Below are positions 1-7,702 of a stretch of 64,000 nt of DNA, one piece after another. The position numbers and the translations under genes are program-made. This DNA is from Noviluteimonas caseinilytica (GTDB taxonomy: Bacteria > Pseudomonadota > Gammaproteobacteria > Xanthomonadales > Xanthomonadaceae), in assembly GCF_018406605.1 (NCBI RefSeq), contig NZ_AP024545.1, forward strand, positions 1,116,001-1,180,000, written 5' to 3'. How positions within the stretch are numbered: the stretch's first letter is position 1; each line of letters begins with the position of its first letter. Under the pieces are notes generated by a model. That model saw only the letters and a list, made by a program, of their open reading frames with translations. It was not told the DNA's origin and did not search any database.

Positions 1-1152
1 GTCGGCGGCTTCTACGACGACGAGCGCGGCGACAACCACCAGTTCGTGCCGCTCAACCAGCGCAACGGCCAGCCGCTGCCGCCGCCGTTCGCCGCGGCCG
101 TGGGTTCGCTGGGCGACCTGTACCTGCCGAGCACGTACGAAGAGAAGGCGGTGTTCGCCAACGGCGCGTACAAGTTCACCGACCAGTTCAAGCTGGGCGC
201 GGGCGTGCGCTGGGCGTCGAACGACCAGGAGTTCACGCAGGACGTCGTGGCCGGCCTGCTCGCGCCGATCGGCACCGAGTTCAACACCTCCAGCGAAGAC
301 GTGTTCACCTGGAGCCTCACGCCGCAGTTCCAGGTCAACAAGGACGTGATGGTGTACGGCAAGGTTTCGACGGGCTACCAGCCCGGCGGCCCGAACATCG
401 TCGCCAACGGCCTGCCGCGCCAGGTCGATTCCTCCACGCTTACCAGCTACGAGCTCGGCATGAAGTCCGCGTTCGACGACAACCGCGTGCTGCTGGATGT
501 CGTGGCCTACCAGATCCATTGGCAGGACATCCAGGTCGCCTCGCTCGTCAACGGCGTCAGCGGCCTGGTCAACGGCGGCGAAGCGACGAGCCAGGGCCTG
601 GAAGTGGCGGCGATGTTCCGCCCGATCGACGGCCTCACGCTCGGCGTCAACGCGGCGTACAACGATTCGAAGATCGACGAAGACTTCCCGCTCATCACCG
701 TGCCCGCCGGCGGCGGCGCCAACGTGCTGATCAACACGGGCCTGAAGGGCGATCGCATGCCCTACGTGCCGGACCTCACGTGGTCGGCGACGGCGGATTA
801 CTACCTTCCGCTCTCCGGCGACTGGGGCATGAACGTCGGCGGCGGTTTCCGCTACGTCGACGATCGCGTCACGGCCACCACGCAGCGCCAGGTCGTCGCG
901 GTGGGCAGCACGGTGCTCGACACCGAAATCACGCCCGGCCTCGACATCGACAGCTACTCGGCGCTGGACCTCTACCTGTCCTTCTCCAACCAGCACTGGT
1001 CGATCCGCGGCTACATGAAGAACGCAACGGACGAACGCGCGTATTCGACGATGAGCGACATCACCAACCAGGTCACCGGCGTCACGCACCACACCGCGGC
1101 CACGCCGATCATGCCGCGCACCTACGGGCTCGAGGTCGACTACCGCTTCTGA
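1..1152 (+). CDS. TonB-dependent receptor, C-terminal part (5' end outside window)
   Basis: The frame is open from the first base, so the gene starts upstream; 383 residues are visible. They look like the C-terminal half of an outer-membrane 22-stranded beta-barrel: alternating aromatic/polar strands, long polar loops, motifs typical of TonB receptors (YELGMKS, GLEVAA, VDYRF) and a terminal phenylalanine, the usual BamA recognition residue. The plug domain and TonB box are not visible, so the substrate cannot be inferred from the protein itself. The next gene (DgcN-like) starts 20 bases downstream on the same strand, followed by a transporter and exported hydrolases, which suggests uptake of a peptide or amino-acid derivative. 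Family assignment is firm; the substrate is inference. Confidence 0.9.
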   Translation, partial: VGGFYDDERGDNHQFVPLNQRNGQPLPPPFAAAVGSLGDLYLPSTYEEKAVFANGAYKFTDQFKLGAGVRWASNDQEFTQDVVAGLLAPIGTEFNTSSEDVFTWSLTPQFQVNKDVMVYGKVSTGYQPGGPNIVANGLPRQVDSSTLTSYELGMKSAFDDNRVLLDVVAYQIHWQDIQVASLVNGVSGLVNGGEATSQGLEVAAMFRPIDGLTLGVNAAYNDSKIDEDFPLITVPAGGGANVLINTGLKGDRMPYVPDLTWSATADYYLPLSGDWGMNVGGGFRYVDDRVTATTQRQVVAVGSTVLDTEITPGLDIDSYSALDLYLSFSNQHWSIRGYMKNATDERAYSTMSDITNQVTGVTHHTAATPIMPRTYGLEVDYRF

Positions 1153-1172
1153 GCCTCGAAGAAGATCGCCGC

Positions 1173-2186
1173 ATGAACGTCCTGTTGCCCCAGCCTTACC
1201 TGTTGTTCCTCGGCGAAACCACGGAACCCGGCTATGCGAAGACCGCTTTCGGTCTTCGCGACTGGTCCCCGCAACGTTGCCTCGGCGAGTTCTCGCTGCC
1301 GGGCGCCACGGTCAGCACGGGCCTGCCGTTCCTGACCCCCGTGCAGGCGCGCAACGCCGGCGCACGGGCCATGGTGATCGGCGTGGCGAATGCGGGCGGG
1401 TTCATCCCGCAAACCTGGATCGGCGCCCTGCTCGAAGCGATGCAGGCCGGGCTCGATCTCGTCGGCGGCATGCACGCCCGCCTGCGCGACATCCCGGTGC
1501 TGCGCGATGCCGCGATGCAATACGGGCGGCGCCTGATCGATGTGCGCGAACCACCCGCGAAGATCCCGGTGGCCTCGGGCCGGCGACGCACGGGTCGGCG
1601 CTTGCTGACGGTCGGCACCGACTGCGCGCTCGGCAAGAAGTACACGGCGCTCGCACTCGCGCGCGCCTTCCAGGCGCATGGCGAAGCCGCGACGTTCCGT
1701 GCCACGGGACAGACCGGCATCCTCATCGCCGGCGGTGGCATTCCGATGGATGCGGTGGTGGCCGATTTCGCCGCGGGGGCGGCGGAACTGCTGACGCCGG
1801 ATGCAGACCCGACGCACTGGGACGTGATCGAAGGCCAGGGCTCGTTGCTGCATCCGGCGTACGCAGGCGTGTCGCTCGCGTTGCTGCATGGCAGCCAGCC
1901 CGACGTGTTCGTCGTGTGCCACGAACCGGGACGCGATCGCGTGCTAGGGCATCCGGACTTCGCGGTGCCCGACGTGCTCGACGTCATCGATCTCACGATC
2001 CGCTTGGGATCGCGCACGTCGCCGCACATCCGCTGTGCCGGCGTCAGCCTCAACACCGCGAAGATGGACACCGGTGCGGCGTTGCGCCTGTTCGATCGCG
2101 AAAGCGAACGCCTCGGCATGCCGGTCGGCGATCCGATGCGCGGCGGCAAGGCGTTCGAACGCCTCGTCAAAGCCTGCCTCGCATGA
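1173..2186 (+). CDS. DUF1611 / DgcN-like protein
   Basis: A 337-residue protein of the DUF1611 family. An N-terminal domain (about 1-135) is followed by a P-loop NTPase-like domain with a GTDCALGKK motif near residues 148-156. Characterised relatives named DgcN act as D-glutamate N-acetyltransferases in D-glutamate breakdown; others sit beside dipeptide epimerases. The usual partner DgcA (enolase-superfamily) is not in the window but could lie upstream of the truncated receptor gene. ATG at 1173 is chosen because it is the first in-frame start after the receptor stop; the upstream extension of the frame only reads through the receptor gene antiframe. The stop overlaps the next start (ATGA at 2183-2186), so translation of the two is probably coupled. 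The family is clear; the D-glutamate role is inferred. Confidence 0.75.
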   Translation: MNVLLPQPYLLFLGETTEPGYAKTAFGLRDWSPQRCLGEFSLPGATVSTGLPFLTPVQARNAGARAMVIGVANAGGFIPQTWIGALLEAMQAGLDLVGGMHARLRDIPVLRDAAMQYGRRLIDVREPPAKIPVASGRRRTGRRLLTVGTDCALGKKYTALALARAFQAHGEAATFRATGQTGILIAGGGIPMDAVVADFAAGAAELLTPDADPTHWDVIEGQGSLLHPAYAGVSLALLHGSQPDVFVVCHEPGRDRVLGHPDFAVPDVLDVIDLTIRLGSRTSPHIRCAGVSLNTAKMDTGAALRLFDRESERLGMPVGDPMRGGKAFERLVKACLA

Positions 2187-3295
2187 GCTCCCGCTTCCAG
2201 CGCTGGATCCTGCCGGGGCTGGCGTTCAAGGCCGCGGTGATCGGTGGCGGTTATGCGACGGGCCGCGAACTCGCGGAGTACTTCATCCCGAGCGGGCCGC
2301 AGGGCGGCATGGCGGGCATCGTCGTCGCGATGCTGGCGTGGAGTACGTTGTGCGCGCTCACCTTCGCGTTCGCGCATGCGACGCGCAGTCATGACTACCG
2401 CAGCTTCTTCGCGTCGCTGCTCGGGCCGTTCGCGTTCGTGTTCGAACTGGCCTATCTCATCTTCATCGTGCTGATCCTCGCCGTCTTCGGCGCGGCGGCC
2501 GGCGCGATCGGGCAAGCGATGTTCGGGTGGCACACGCTGGTGGGCACCTTGCTGCTGGTGGCGGGCATCGGCGCGTTCACCGCGTACGGCAACGAGTCGG
2601 TCGAGCGCCTGTTCAAGTGGGTGTCGTTCTTCCTGTACGGCGTGTACGTGTTGTTCTTCCTGTTCACGATCCTCAAGTTCGGACACCAGGCGTCGCAGCA
2701 ATTCGCCACGCCGGTGCCCACGGACGGGTGGCTGTCGGGCGGCCTGACGTACGCGGGCTACAACATCGTCGGCGCGGTGATGATCCTGCCGCTGGCGCGC
2801 CATTTCCTGACGCGGCGCGATGCCGTGGTCGCGGGCGTGCTCGCCGGCCCGCTCGCGATGCTGCCGGGCCTGCTGTTCTTCACCTGCATGATCGCGTGGT
2901 ACCCGGCGATCGGCGCAGAAGCGCTGCCGTCGGATTTCATGCTGCGGCAGCTTGGCATGCCGCTGTTCCACCTGTGCTTCCAGGCCATGATCTTCAGCGC
3001 GCTGCTGGAAAGCGGCACCGCCTGCGTGCATGCGATGAACGAGCGCATCGCGGTGGCGTGGCAGGCGCGGCGCGCAAGCGATTTGCCGAAGCGCGCGCGG
3101 CTCGCCATCTCGGGCGCGCTGCTCGTGGGCTCCATCTTCATCGCGGCACGCTTCGGCCTGGTCGACCTCATCGCGCGCGGGTATCGCGCGCTCGCGTGGC
3201 TGTTCCTCGTCGTTTACGTGGTGCCGTTGCTGACCGTCGGCCTCTGGCGCCTGCGCCAGCGCGCGCCGCGCGTCGTACCCGCGCCGCAATCCTGA
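2183..3295 (+). CDS. YkvI-like multi-pass membrane transporter
   Basis: A 370-residue integral membrane protein with about ten hydrophobic segments and very short loops. It begins with a glycine-rich first helix (AAVIGGGYATGRE) followed by an EYF motif, as in the YkvI family, which is related to LeuT-fold amino-acid/cation transporters. It overlaps the DgcN-like gene by four bases, so the two are probably translated together, and it precedes an exported serine hydrolase. I infer import of an amino acid or dipeptide whose nitrogen is then handled by the DgcN-like enzyme; no substrate-binding residue can be read with confidence. Inner membrane location is evident from the sequence. Confidence 0.75.
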   Translation: MSSRFQRWILPGLAFKAAVIGGGYATGRELAEYFIPSGPQGGMAGIVVAMLAWSTLCALTFAFAHATRSHDYRSFFASLLGPFAFVFELAYLIFIVLILAVFGAAAGAIGQAMFGWHTLVGTLLLVAGIGAFTAYGNESVERLFKWVSFFLYGVYVLFFLFTILKFGHQASQQFATPVPTDGWLSGGLTYAGYNIVGAVMILPLARHFLTRRDAVVAGVLAGPLAMLPGLLFFTCMIAWYPAIGAEALPSDFMLRQLGMPLFHLCFQAMIFSALLESGTACVHAMNERIAVAWQARRASDLPKRARLAISGALLVGSIFIAARFGLVDLIARGYRALAWLFLVVYVVPLLTVGLWRLRQRAPRVVPAPQS

Positions 3296-3326
3296 TCCCA
3301 ACACTCCAATGAAAGGAAACGCCGTG

Positions 3327-4928
3327 ATGCTTCGACGTCTCGTCCCGACCGCGCTCGCGATGGCCGCCATGCTGGTGGTCGCCAACGCGAGTTTTGCCGC
3401 GCAGCCGGCCGACCTCGATGCACAAGTGCAGACCGCGATGCAGTCGCACGGCGTGCCCGGCATGGCGATCGCGATCGTCGAGGACGGCAAGGTCGTCCTC
3501 GCCAAGGGCTACGGCGTGCGCAAGCTCGGCTCGCCCGAGCGCGTGGACGCCGACACGATCTTCCCCACCGGCTCGACCGGCAAGGCGATCACCACCGCGG
3601 CGATCGCGGTGCTGGTCGACGACGGCAAGCTGAAGTGGGACGACAAGATCATCGACCACATGCCGTGGTTCCGCATGTACGACCCGTGGGTCACCAACGA
3701 AATGACGGTGCGCGACCTGCTCACGCATCGCAGCGGCCTGGGCCTGGGCGCGGGTGACCTGATGTTCGTGCCGAGCTCCTCGCGCAGCCGCGCCGACACG
3801 GTGCGTGCGTTGCGCTACATCAAGCCCGCGACGAGTTTCCGCAGCGGCTATGCGTACGACAACCTGCTGTACGCCGTTGCCGGCCAGCTGATCGAGGAAG
3901 TGAGCGGGCAGACGTGGGAAGTGTTCGTGCGCGAGCGCGTGCTGAAGCCCGCGGGCATGACGAGTTCGGTGACCGAGCAGTCCGCGCGCTTCGCCAATCC
4001 CAACCGCGCGTGGCCGCATGCGCGCCTGGGCGGCCGCGTGCGCGGCCTCGGCGAGCAGCGCGTGCTCGACGAACGCAAGACGCTCGGCGACAACGCCGCG
4101 CCGGCCGGTGGCCTGTCGTCGAGCGCCAACGACATGGCGCACTGGATGCTGGTGCAGCTCGGCCACGGCACGTGGACCGACGCCAACGGCAAGCAGGTGA
4201 AGGTCTTCAGCGAAGCGCAGTCGCAGCAGATGTGGACGCCCGCGGTCCTCACGCCCACGCCGGCGTACCCCGGCAAGCTCGCGCCGTTCTCGCCGAAGTT
4301 CTCGTCCTACGCGCTGGGCTGGAGCGTGCGCGACTATCGCGGCGCGAAGCTCATCGACCACGGCGGCGCGGTGTTCGGCGTGCAGACCTACGTCGTGCTG
4401 ATCCCGGAGCGCAACATCGGCATCACCGTGCAGATCAACGCCGAAGACTTCCAGGTGATGCGCGCGATCGCGATGGAGCTGGTCGATCATTACCTCGACG
4501 CACCGGATACCGACTGGATGGCGGCGTTCGACGAATTCGCCAACACGCGCATGCAGGGTGGCGTCGCCGCGCTCGATGCCAGCGCGAAGGAACAAGGCGC
4601 CGCGCCGGGCAAGGCCTCGTTGCCGATCGCCGACTACGCGGGCCGCTACAAGGACGCCTGGTACGGCCCGATCGACATCCGCAACGAGAAGGGCGGCCTG
4701 CGCATCGACTTCACGCGCACGCCGGGCATGGTCGGGCGCCTCGAACACGCGCACCACGACACCTTCCGCGCGATCTGGGACGACCCGAACATCGAACCGG
4801 CCTATGTCACCTTCGGCCTCGGTGCCGACGGCAAGATCGACCGCGTGACGATGAAGGCCATCTCGCCGATCGCGGACTTCAGCTTCGACTACCAGGACCT
4901 GCAGTTCGCGCCCGTGCGCGCGGACTGA
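3327..4928 (+). CDS. Exported serine hydrolase, beta-lactamase/S12 type with DUF3471 tail
   Basis: A 533-residue protein with a Sec signal peptide (residues 1-24, cleavage near SFA-AQ). The class-C beta-lactamase/S12 catalytic set is complete: S83-T-G-K86, Y177-D-N179 and H345-G-G. Residues from about 430 to the end form a DUF3471-like beta domain. S12 relatives include D-aminopeptidases, DD-peptidases and esterases, so cleavage of D-residue-containing peptides in the periplasm fits the DgcN-like neighbour, but this is inference. An ATG at 3309 is in frame, but the AAAGGA at 3312-3317 sits nine bases before the ATG at 3327, and that start gives a clean signal peptide. The gap to the transporter gene is 31 bases. 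Confidence 0.85.
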   Translation: MLRRLVPTALAMAAMLVVANASFAAQPADLDAQVQTAMQSHGVPGMAIAIVEDGKVVLAKGYGVRKLGSPERVDADTIFPTGSTGKAITTAAIAVLVDDGKLKWDDKIIDHMPWFRMYDPWVTNEMTVRDLLTHRSGLGLGAGDLMFVPSSSRSRADTVRALRYIKPATSFRSGYAYDNLLYAVAGQLIEEVSGQTWEVFVRERVLKPAGMTSSVTEQSARFANPNRAWPHARLGGRVRGLGEQRVLDERKTLGDNAAPAGGLSSSANDMAHWMLVQLGHGTWTDANGKQVKVFSEAQSQQMWTPAVLTPTPAYPGKLAPFSPKFSSYALGWSVRDYRGAKLIDHGGAVFGVQTYVVLIPERNIGITVQINAEDFQVMRAIAMELVDHYLDAPDTDWMAAFDEFANTRMQGGVAALDASAKEQGAAPGKASLPIADYAGRYKDAWYGPIDIRNEKGGLRIDFTRTPGMVGRLEHAHHDTFRAIWDDPNIEPAYVTFGLGADGKIDRVTMKAISPIADFSFDYQDLQFAPVRAD

Positions 4929-4995
4929 GCCCATCGCACCGCCGGCGGCGTAGGATTCGCCAATCCGCGCCCGCCGGCGCCACGAGGGGAACCGC

Positions 4996-6318
4996 ATGCG
5001 TCGTCTTGCCGGAGGCCTGGTGTGTTTCGCGGCTTGCCTGGGGGGCGCGCTCGCCACCCACGCGCAATCCGATCCTCCTGCACCGCCGGCCGCGCCGCCC
5101 ATCGTGTTGCAGGCCGCGCACCTCTTCGACGGACGCAGCGGCAAGCTTGTCTCGCCCGGCCGCATCGTGGTGCGCGGCACGAAGATCGAATCCATCGGCA
5201 GCGATGCGCCCGCACCCGCCGGCGCACGCGTGATCGACCTCGGCGACGCCACGCTCATGCCCGGCATCATCGATGCGCACACGCACATCGCCGGCGACTA
5301 CGACGCCAGCTGGACCAACGGTTTCTACAATTCGATGATGCGGCTGCCGGTGGAACAGTCGTACTACGCCGCGCGCAATGCACGCGCGACCTTGCAGGCC
5401 GGCGTGACCACCGTGCGCGAAGTCGGCGCCGCGGACCTGATCGACGTCGCGTTGCGCAACGCCATCAACGCCGGCCTCGAAGACGGGCCGCGCATGCTCG
5501 TCGCCGTGCACGCGATCGGCTCGACCGGCGGCCATTGCGATGCACCTGCCTTCCCGCCCGGCACCGTGCGCACGTTCGGCGAAGCGGACGGCGTGTGCAA
5601 CGGCGCCGATTCCTGTCGCCGCGCGGTGCGCGAGCAACTCAAGTACGGCGCGGACGTCATCAAGATCTGCGCCTCCGGCGGCGTGCTGTCCGAATCCGAT
5701 CCGGTCGACGTGCCGCAGCTCACGCCCGCGGAACTGTCGGCCATCGTCGACGAAGCGCACGCCTGGCGCCGCAAGGTGGCTGCGCATGCGCACGGCGATC
5801 TCGCGGCGCGGCTGGCGGTGGAAGCCGGCGTCGATTCCATCGAACACGGCAGCTTCCTCACACCGGAGACACTGCAGCTGATGCAGCGCAAGGGCACGTA
5901 CCTGGTGCCGACGCGCATGGCGGTGAACTTCGTGCTGAAGCAGGCGGGCACGTATCCGCCGAAGGTCGGCGACAAGGCGCGCGCCGCGGCCGGTTCGCAC
6001 GGCCGGATGATGCACGACGCGATGCGCATCGGCGTGCGGATGGCCTACGGCACCGATGCCGGCGTGTATCCGCATGGCGAGAACGCGCGCGAGTTCGGCG
6101 ACTACGTCGACCTGGGCATGGACCCGGCGAAGGCGCTGATGACCAGCAGCGTGGGCGCGGCGACGCTGCTGGGCATCGACGCGGAGACCGGCACGCTGGA
6201 AGCCGGCAAGTTCGCCGACATCGTGGCGGTGCCGGGCAACGTGCTCGACAACGTGCGGGCGACCGAGCATCCGCGGTTCGTCATGAAGCAGGGCAAGATC
6301 GTGCGCGACGCGCCCTAG
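4996..6318 (+). CDS. Exported metal-dependent amidohydrolase (prolidase/imidazolonepropionase-like)
   Basis: A 440-residue amidohydrolase-superfamily protein with a signal peptide (residues 1-24, THA-QS). Metal-site residues are visible in order: H95 and H97 in DAHTH, a lysine at 223 (DVIKICASGG) that can be carbamylated in a binuclear centre, histidines near 264-266 and 284 (IEHGSF), and D354 in YGTDAG. Family members include exported Xaa-Pro dipeptidases and related cyclic amidases that act on peptides. GAGGGGA-type ribosome binding bases precede the ATG (4984-4990), and a TAGGAT -10-like hexamer lies further upstream (about 4952). The next gene begins nine bases after the stop. Superfamily is certain, substrate unknown. 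Confidence 0.85.
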   Translation: MRRLAGGLVCFAACLGGALATHAQSDPPAPPAAPPIVLQAAHLFDGRSGKLVSPGRIVVRGTKIESIGSDAPAPAGARVIDLGDATLMPGIIDAHTHIAGDYDASWTNGFYNSMMRLPVEQSYYAARNARATLQAGVTTVREVGAADLIDVALRNAINAGLEDGPRMLVAVHAIGSTGGHCDAPAFPPGTVRTFGEADGVCNGADSCRRAVREQLKYGADVIKICASGGVLSESDPVDVPQLTPAELSAIVDEAHAWRRKVAAHAHGDLAARLAVEAGVDSIEHGSFLTPETLQLMQRKGTYLVPTRMAVNFVLKQAGTYPPKVGDKARAAAGSHGRMMHDAMRIGVRMAYGTDAGVYPHGENAREFGDYVDLGMDPAKALMTSSVGAATLLGIDAETGTLEAGKFADIVAVPGNVLDNVRATEHPRFVMKQGKIVRDAP

Positions 6319-6327
6319 GAGCCTGAC

Positions 6328-6723
6328 ATGCAATTCAAGTGGATTGTTGCGTTGGTCACCGCACTCGTCGCCCTTCCCGCGCACGCGCAGGATGCCGTCG
6401 TCACCGACGGCGACAAGTACAAGGTGCTCCTCGAGAATGCGTGCGTGCGCGTGCTGGATTACCAGGACACGCCCGGGCAGATGACGCACCCGCACCACCA
6501 TCCCTCGTTCGTGCTCTATGCGCTTGCGCCCTTCGAACGCGACATCCACTTGCCGGACGGCAAGGTGATCCATCGCAGCTTCAAGCAGGGCGACGTGCTC
6601 TGGTCGCCGGCGCAGACGCACACCGGCGAAAACACCGGCAAGACGCCGTCGCATGCATTGCTCGTGGAGAACAAGCCCTCGGCGGCGTCGGACCCGGCTT
6701 GCAAGGACGCGGGCGCGCCCTGA
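6328..6723 (+). CDS. Exported cupin-domain protein
   Basis: A 131-residue protein: a signal peptide (residues 1-21, AHA-QD) followed by one small cupin barrel. Motif 1 carries the metal ligands in HPHHHPSF, and a second motif follows around the GDVLWSPAQTH stretch. The family usually binds a divalent metal; the activity cannot be predicted. A GGAG at 6317-6320 overlaps the amidohydrolase stop codon and serves the ATG at 6328, so the two genes are almost certainly co-transcribed. Its role may be accessory to the peptide-hydrolysis locus. The gene after it is on the other strand. Confidence 0.75.
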   Translation: MQFKWIVALVTALVALPAHAQDAVVTDGDKYKVLLENACVRVLDYQDTPGQMTHPHHHPSFVLYALAPFERDIHLPDGKVIHRSFKQGDVLWSPAQTHTGENTGKTPSHALLVENKPSAASDPACKDAGAP

Positions 6724-6756
6724 CCGCCTCCGGTCAGGACCCAGGCAGCCGGCGCC

Positions 6757-7125
6757 TCACTCCTCCGGCGACCCGCGCTTGAACCGCGCCTCCGCATCCA
6801 GCAAATGGCTCACCAGGATGTGCGACATGATGTTGATGCCGATGCCACCGAACATCACCGGGAACAGGTAGAGCGCCAGCGACACTTCGGACCGGAAGAT
6901 CTTGTCGTCCTGCAGCGACGGACTGCTGCCGGCGGCGTTGGCCAGGCTCTGCAACAGGTACACGTCGAGCCCCGAGATCAGCACGAGCACGAAGCCGAAC
7001 AGCAGCACCGTGGCGCGCGAGATCGCGCGCTTGCGCAGCAGCGCGACGTAGATCCAGGTCGGCACCACGGCCGAGAAGACGATGAGCAGCCAGAACCGCA
7101 GTTCGGTGAAGATGGTGGCGTGCAT
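6757..7125 (-). CDS. Small membrane protein of unknown function
   Basis: 122 residues with three predicted membrane helices (about 9-30, 38-60 and 83-105) and a charged C-terminus rich in R, K and E. No family is recognised and there are no catalytic-looking residues. The gene follows another small membrane protein gene (7154-7681) on the same strand with a 28-base gap, so they are probably one operon. Its 3' end faces the cupin gene at a distance of 33 bases. Coding status is supported by codon use and by clear hydrophobic patterning. Confidence 0.6.
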   Translation of the reverse strand: MHATIFTELRFWLLIVFSAVVPTWIYVALLRKRAISRATVLLFGFVLVLISGLDVYLLQSLANAAGSSPSLQDDKIFRSEVSLALYLFPVMFGGIGINIMSHILVSHLLDAEARFKRGSPEE

Positions 7126-7153
7126 GCAAACCTCGTCGTTGGGTGCGCGGGCG

Positions 7154-7681
7154 TCAGTGCGGACCTTGTTGCTCGATCCGCTCCAGCGCCGGCAGCGCGC
7201 GTTGTTCGATCGGGGACAACGATAGCGACAGGCGCCAGAAGAACACAGCCAGCAGCGCCAGCATCAGGCCCGCCGCGGTGATGCCGCGCCGCGTCCATTC
7301 CACGGGCGGCGGCACCCAGGCCGCGAGCAGCAACAACCCGCCCACGATCGTGATCGCATCAAAACTGGCGCGCTGCCAGTAGCTCCCGCCCAGGTGCAGC
7401 CACATGCCGAATTCATCGAACGTCAGCGCCAACCCGATCCCGTAACCCGCCGCTACCACGTCGCGCCATCGCCCGCGCGGTTGCGCGAACAACAACGCAG
7501 CGCCGACAACCGCGAGCACCACGATCCCGAAGTTGAGGTGGTGCACGTGCGTGCCGCCGACGTGCACGTACAGGTCCGGCAGCTTGCGCGCCATGATCAG
7601 CAGCACGAGCAGCCGCGTGCAGGCGAAGGTCACCACGAAGGCGACGAGGACGATCCGCTGGAGTCGCCGGGAAGGACGCAT
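7154..7681 (-). CDS. Multi-pass membrane protein with a His-rich HxHHxxxG motif
   Basis: 175 residues with four or five predicted membrane helices. Two conserved-looking motifs stand out: GGTHVHHLNFG after the first helix and DEFGMWLHLGG near residue 90; the clustered histidines, D and E near the membrane face could bind a metal or heme. I do not recognise a named family with certainty. The ATG at 7681 has no Shine-Dalgarno, but a TATCCT hexamer lies seven bases upstream (7689-7694 on the other strand), so the mRNA may be leaderless. The gene lies 21 bases downstream of the TolB/TPR gene. Confidence 0.6.
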   Translation of the reverse strand: MRPSRRLQRIVLVAFVVTFACTRLLVLLIMARKLPDLYVHVGGTHVHHLNFGIVVLAVVGAALLFAQPRGRWRDVVAAGYGIGLALTFDEFGMWLHLGGSYWQRASFDAITIVGGLLLLAAWVPPPVEWTRRGITAAGLMLALLAVFFWRLSLSLSPIEQRALPALERIEQQGPH

Positions 7682-7702
7682 GAGGCCGAGGATAGGCCCG
7701 GC

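Noticed and set aside
1232..3505. 757-residue minus-strand open frame across the DgcN-like and transporter genes
   Set aside because: It lies opposite genes with clear domains and has compositional bias typical of antisense frames.
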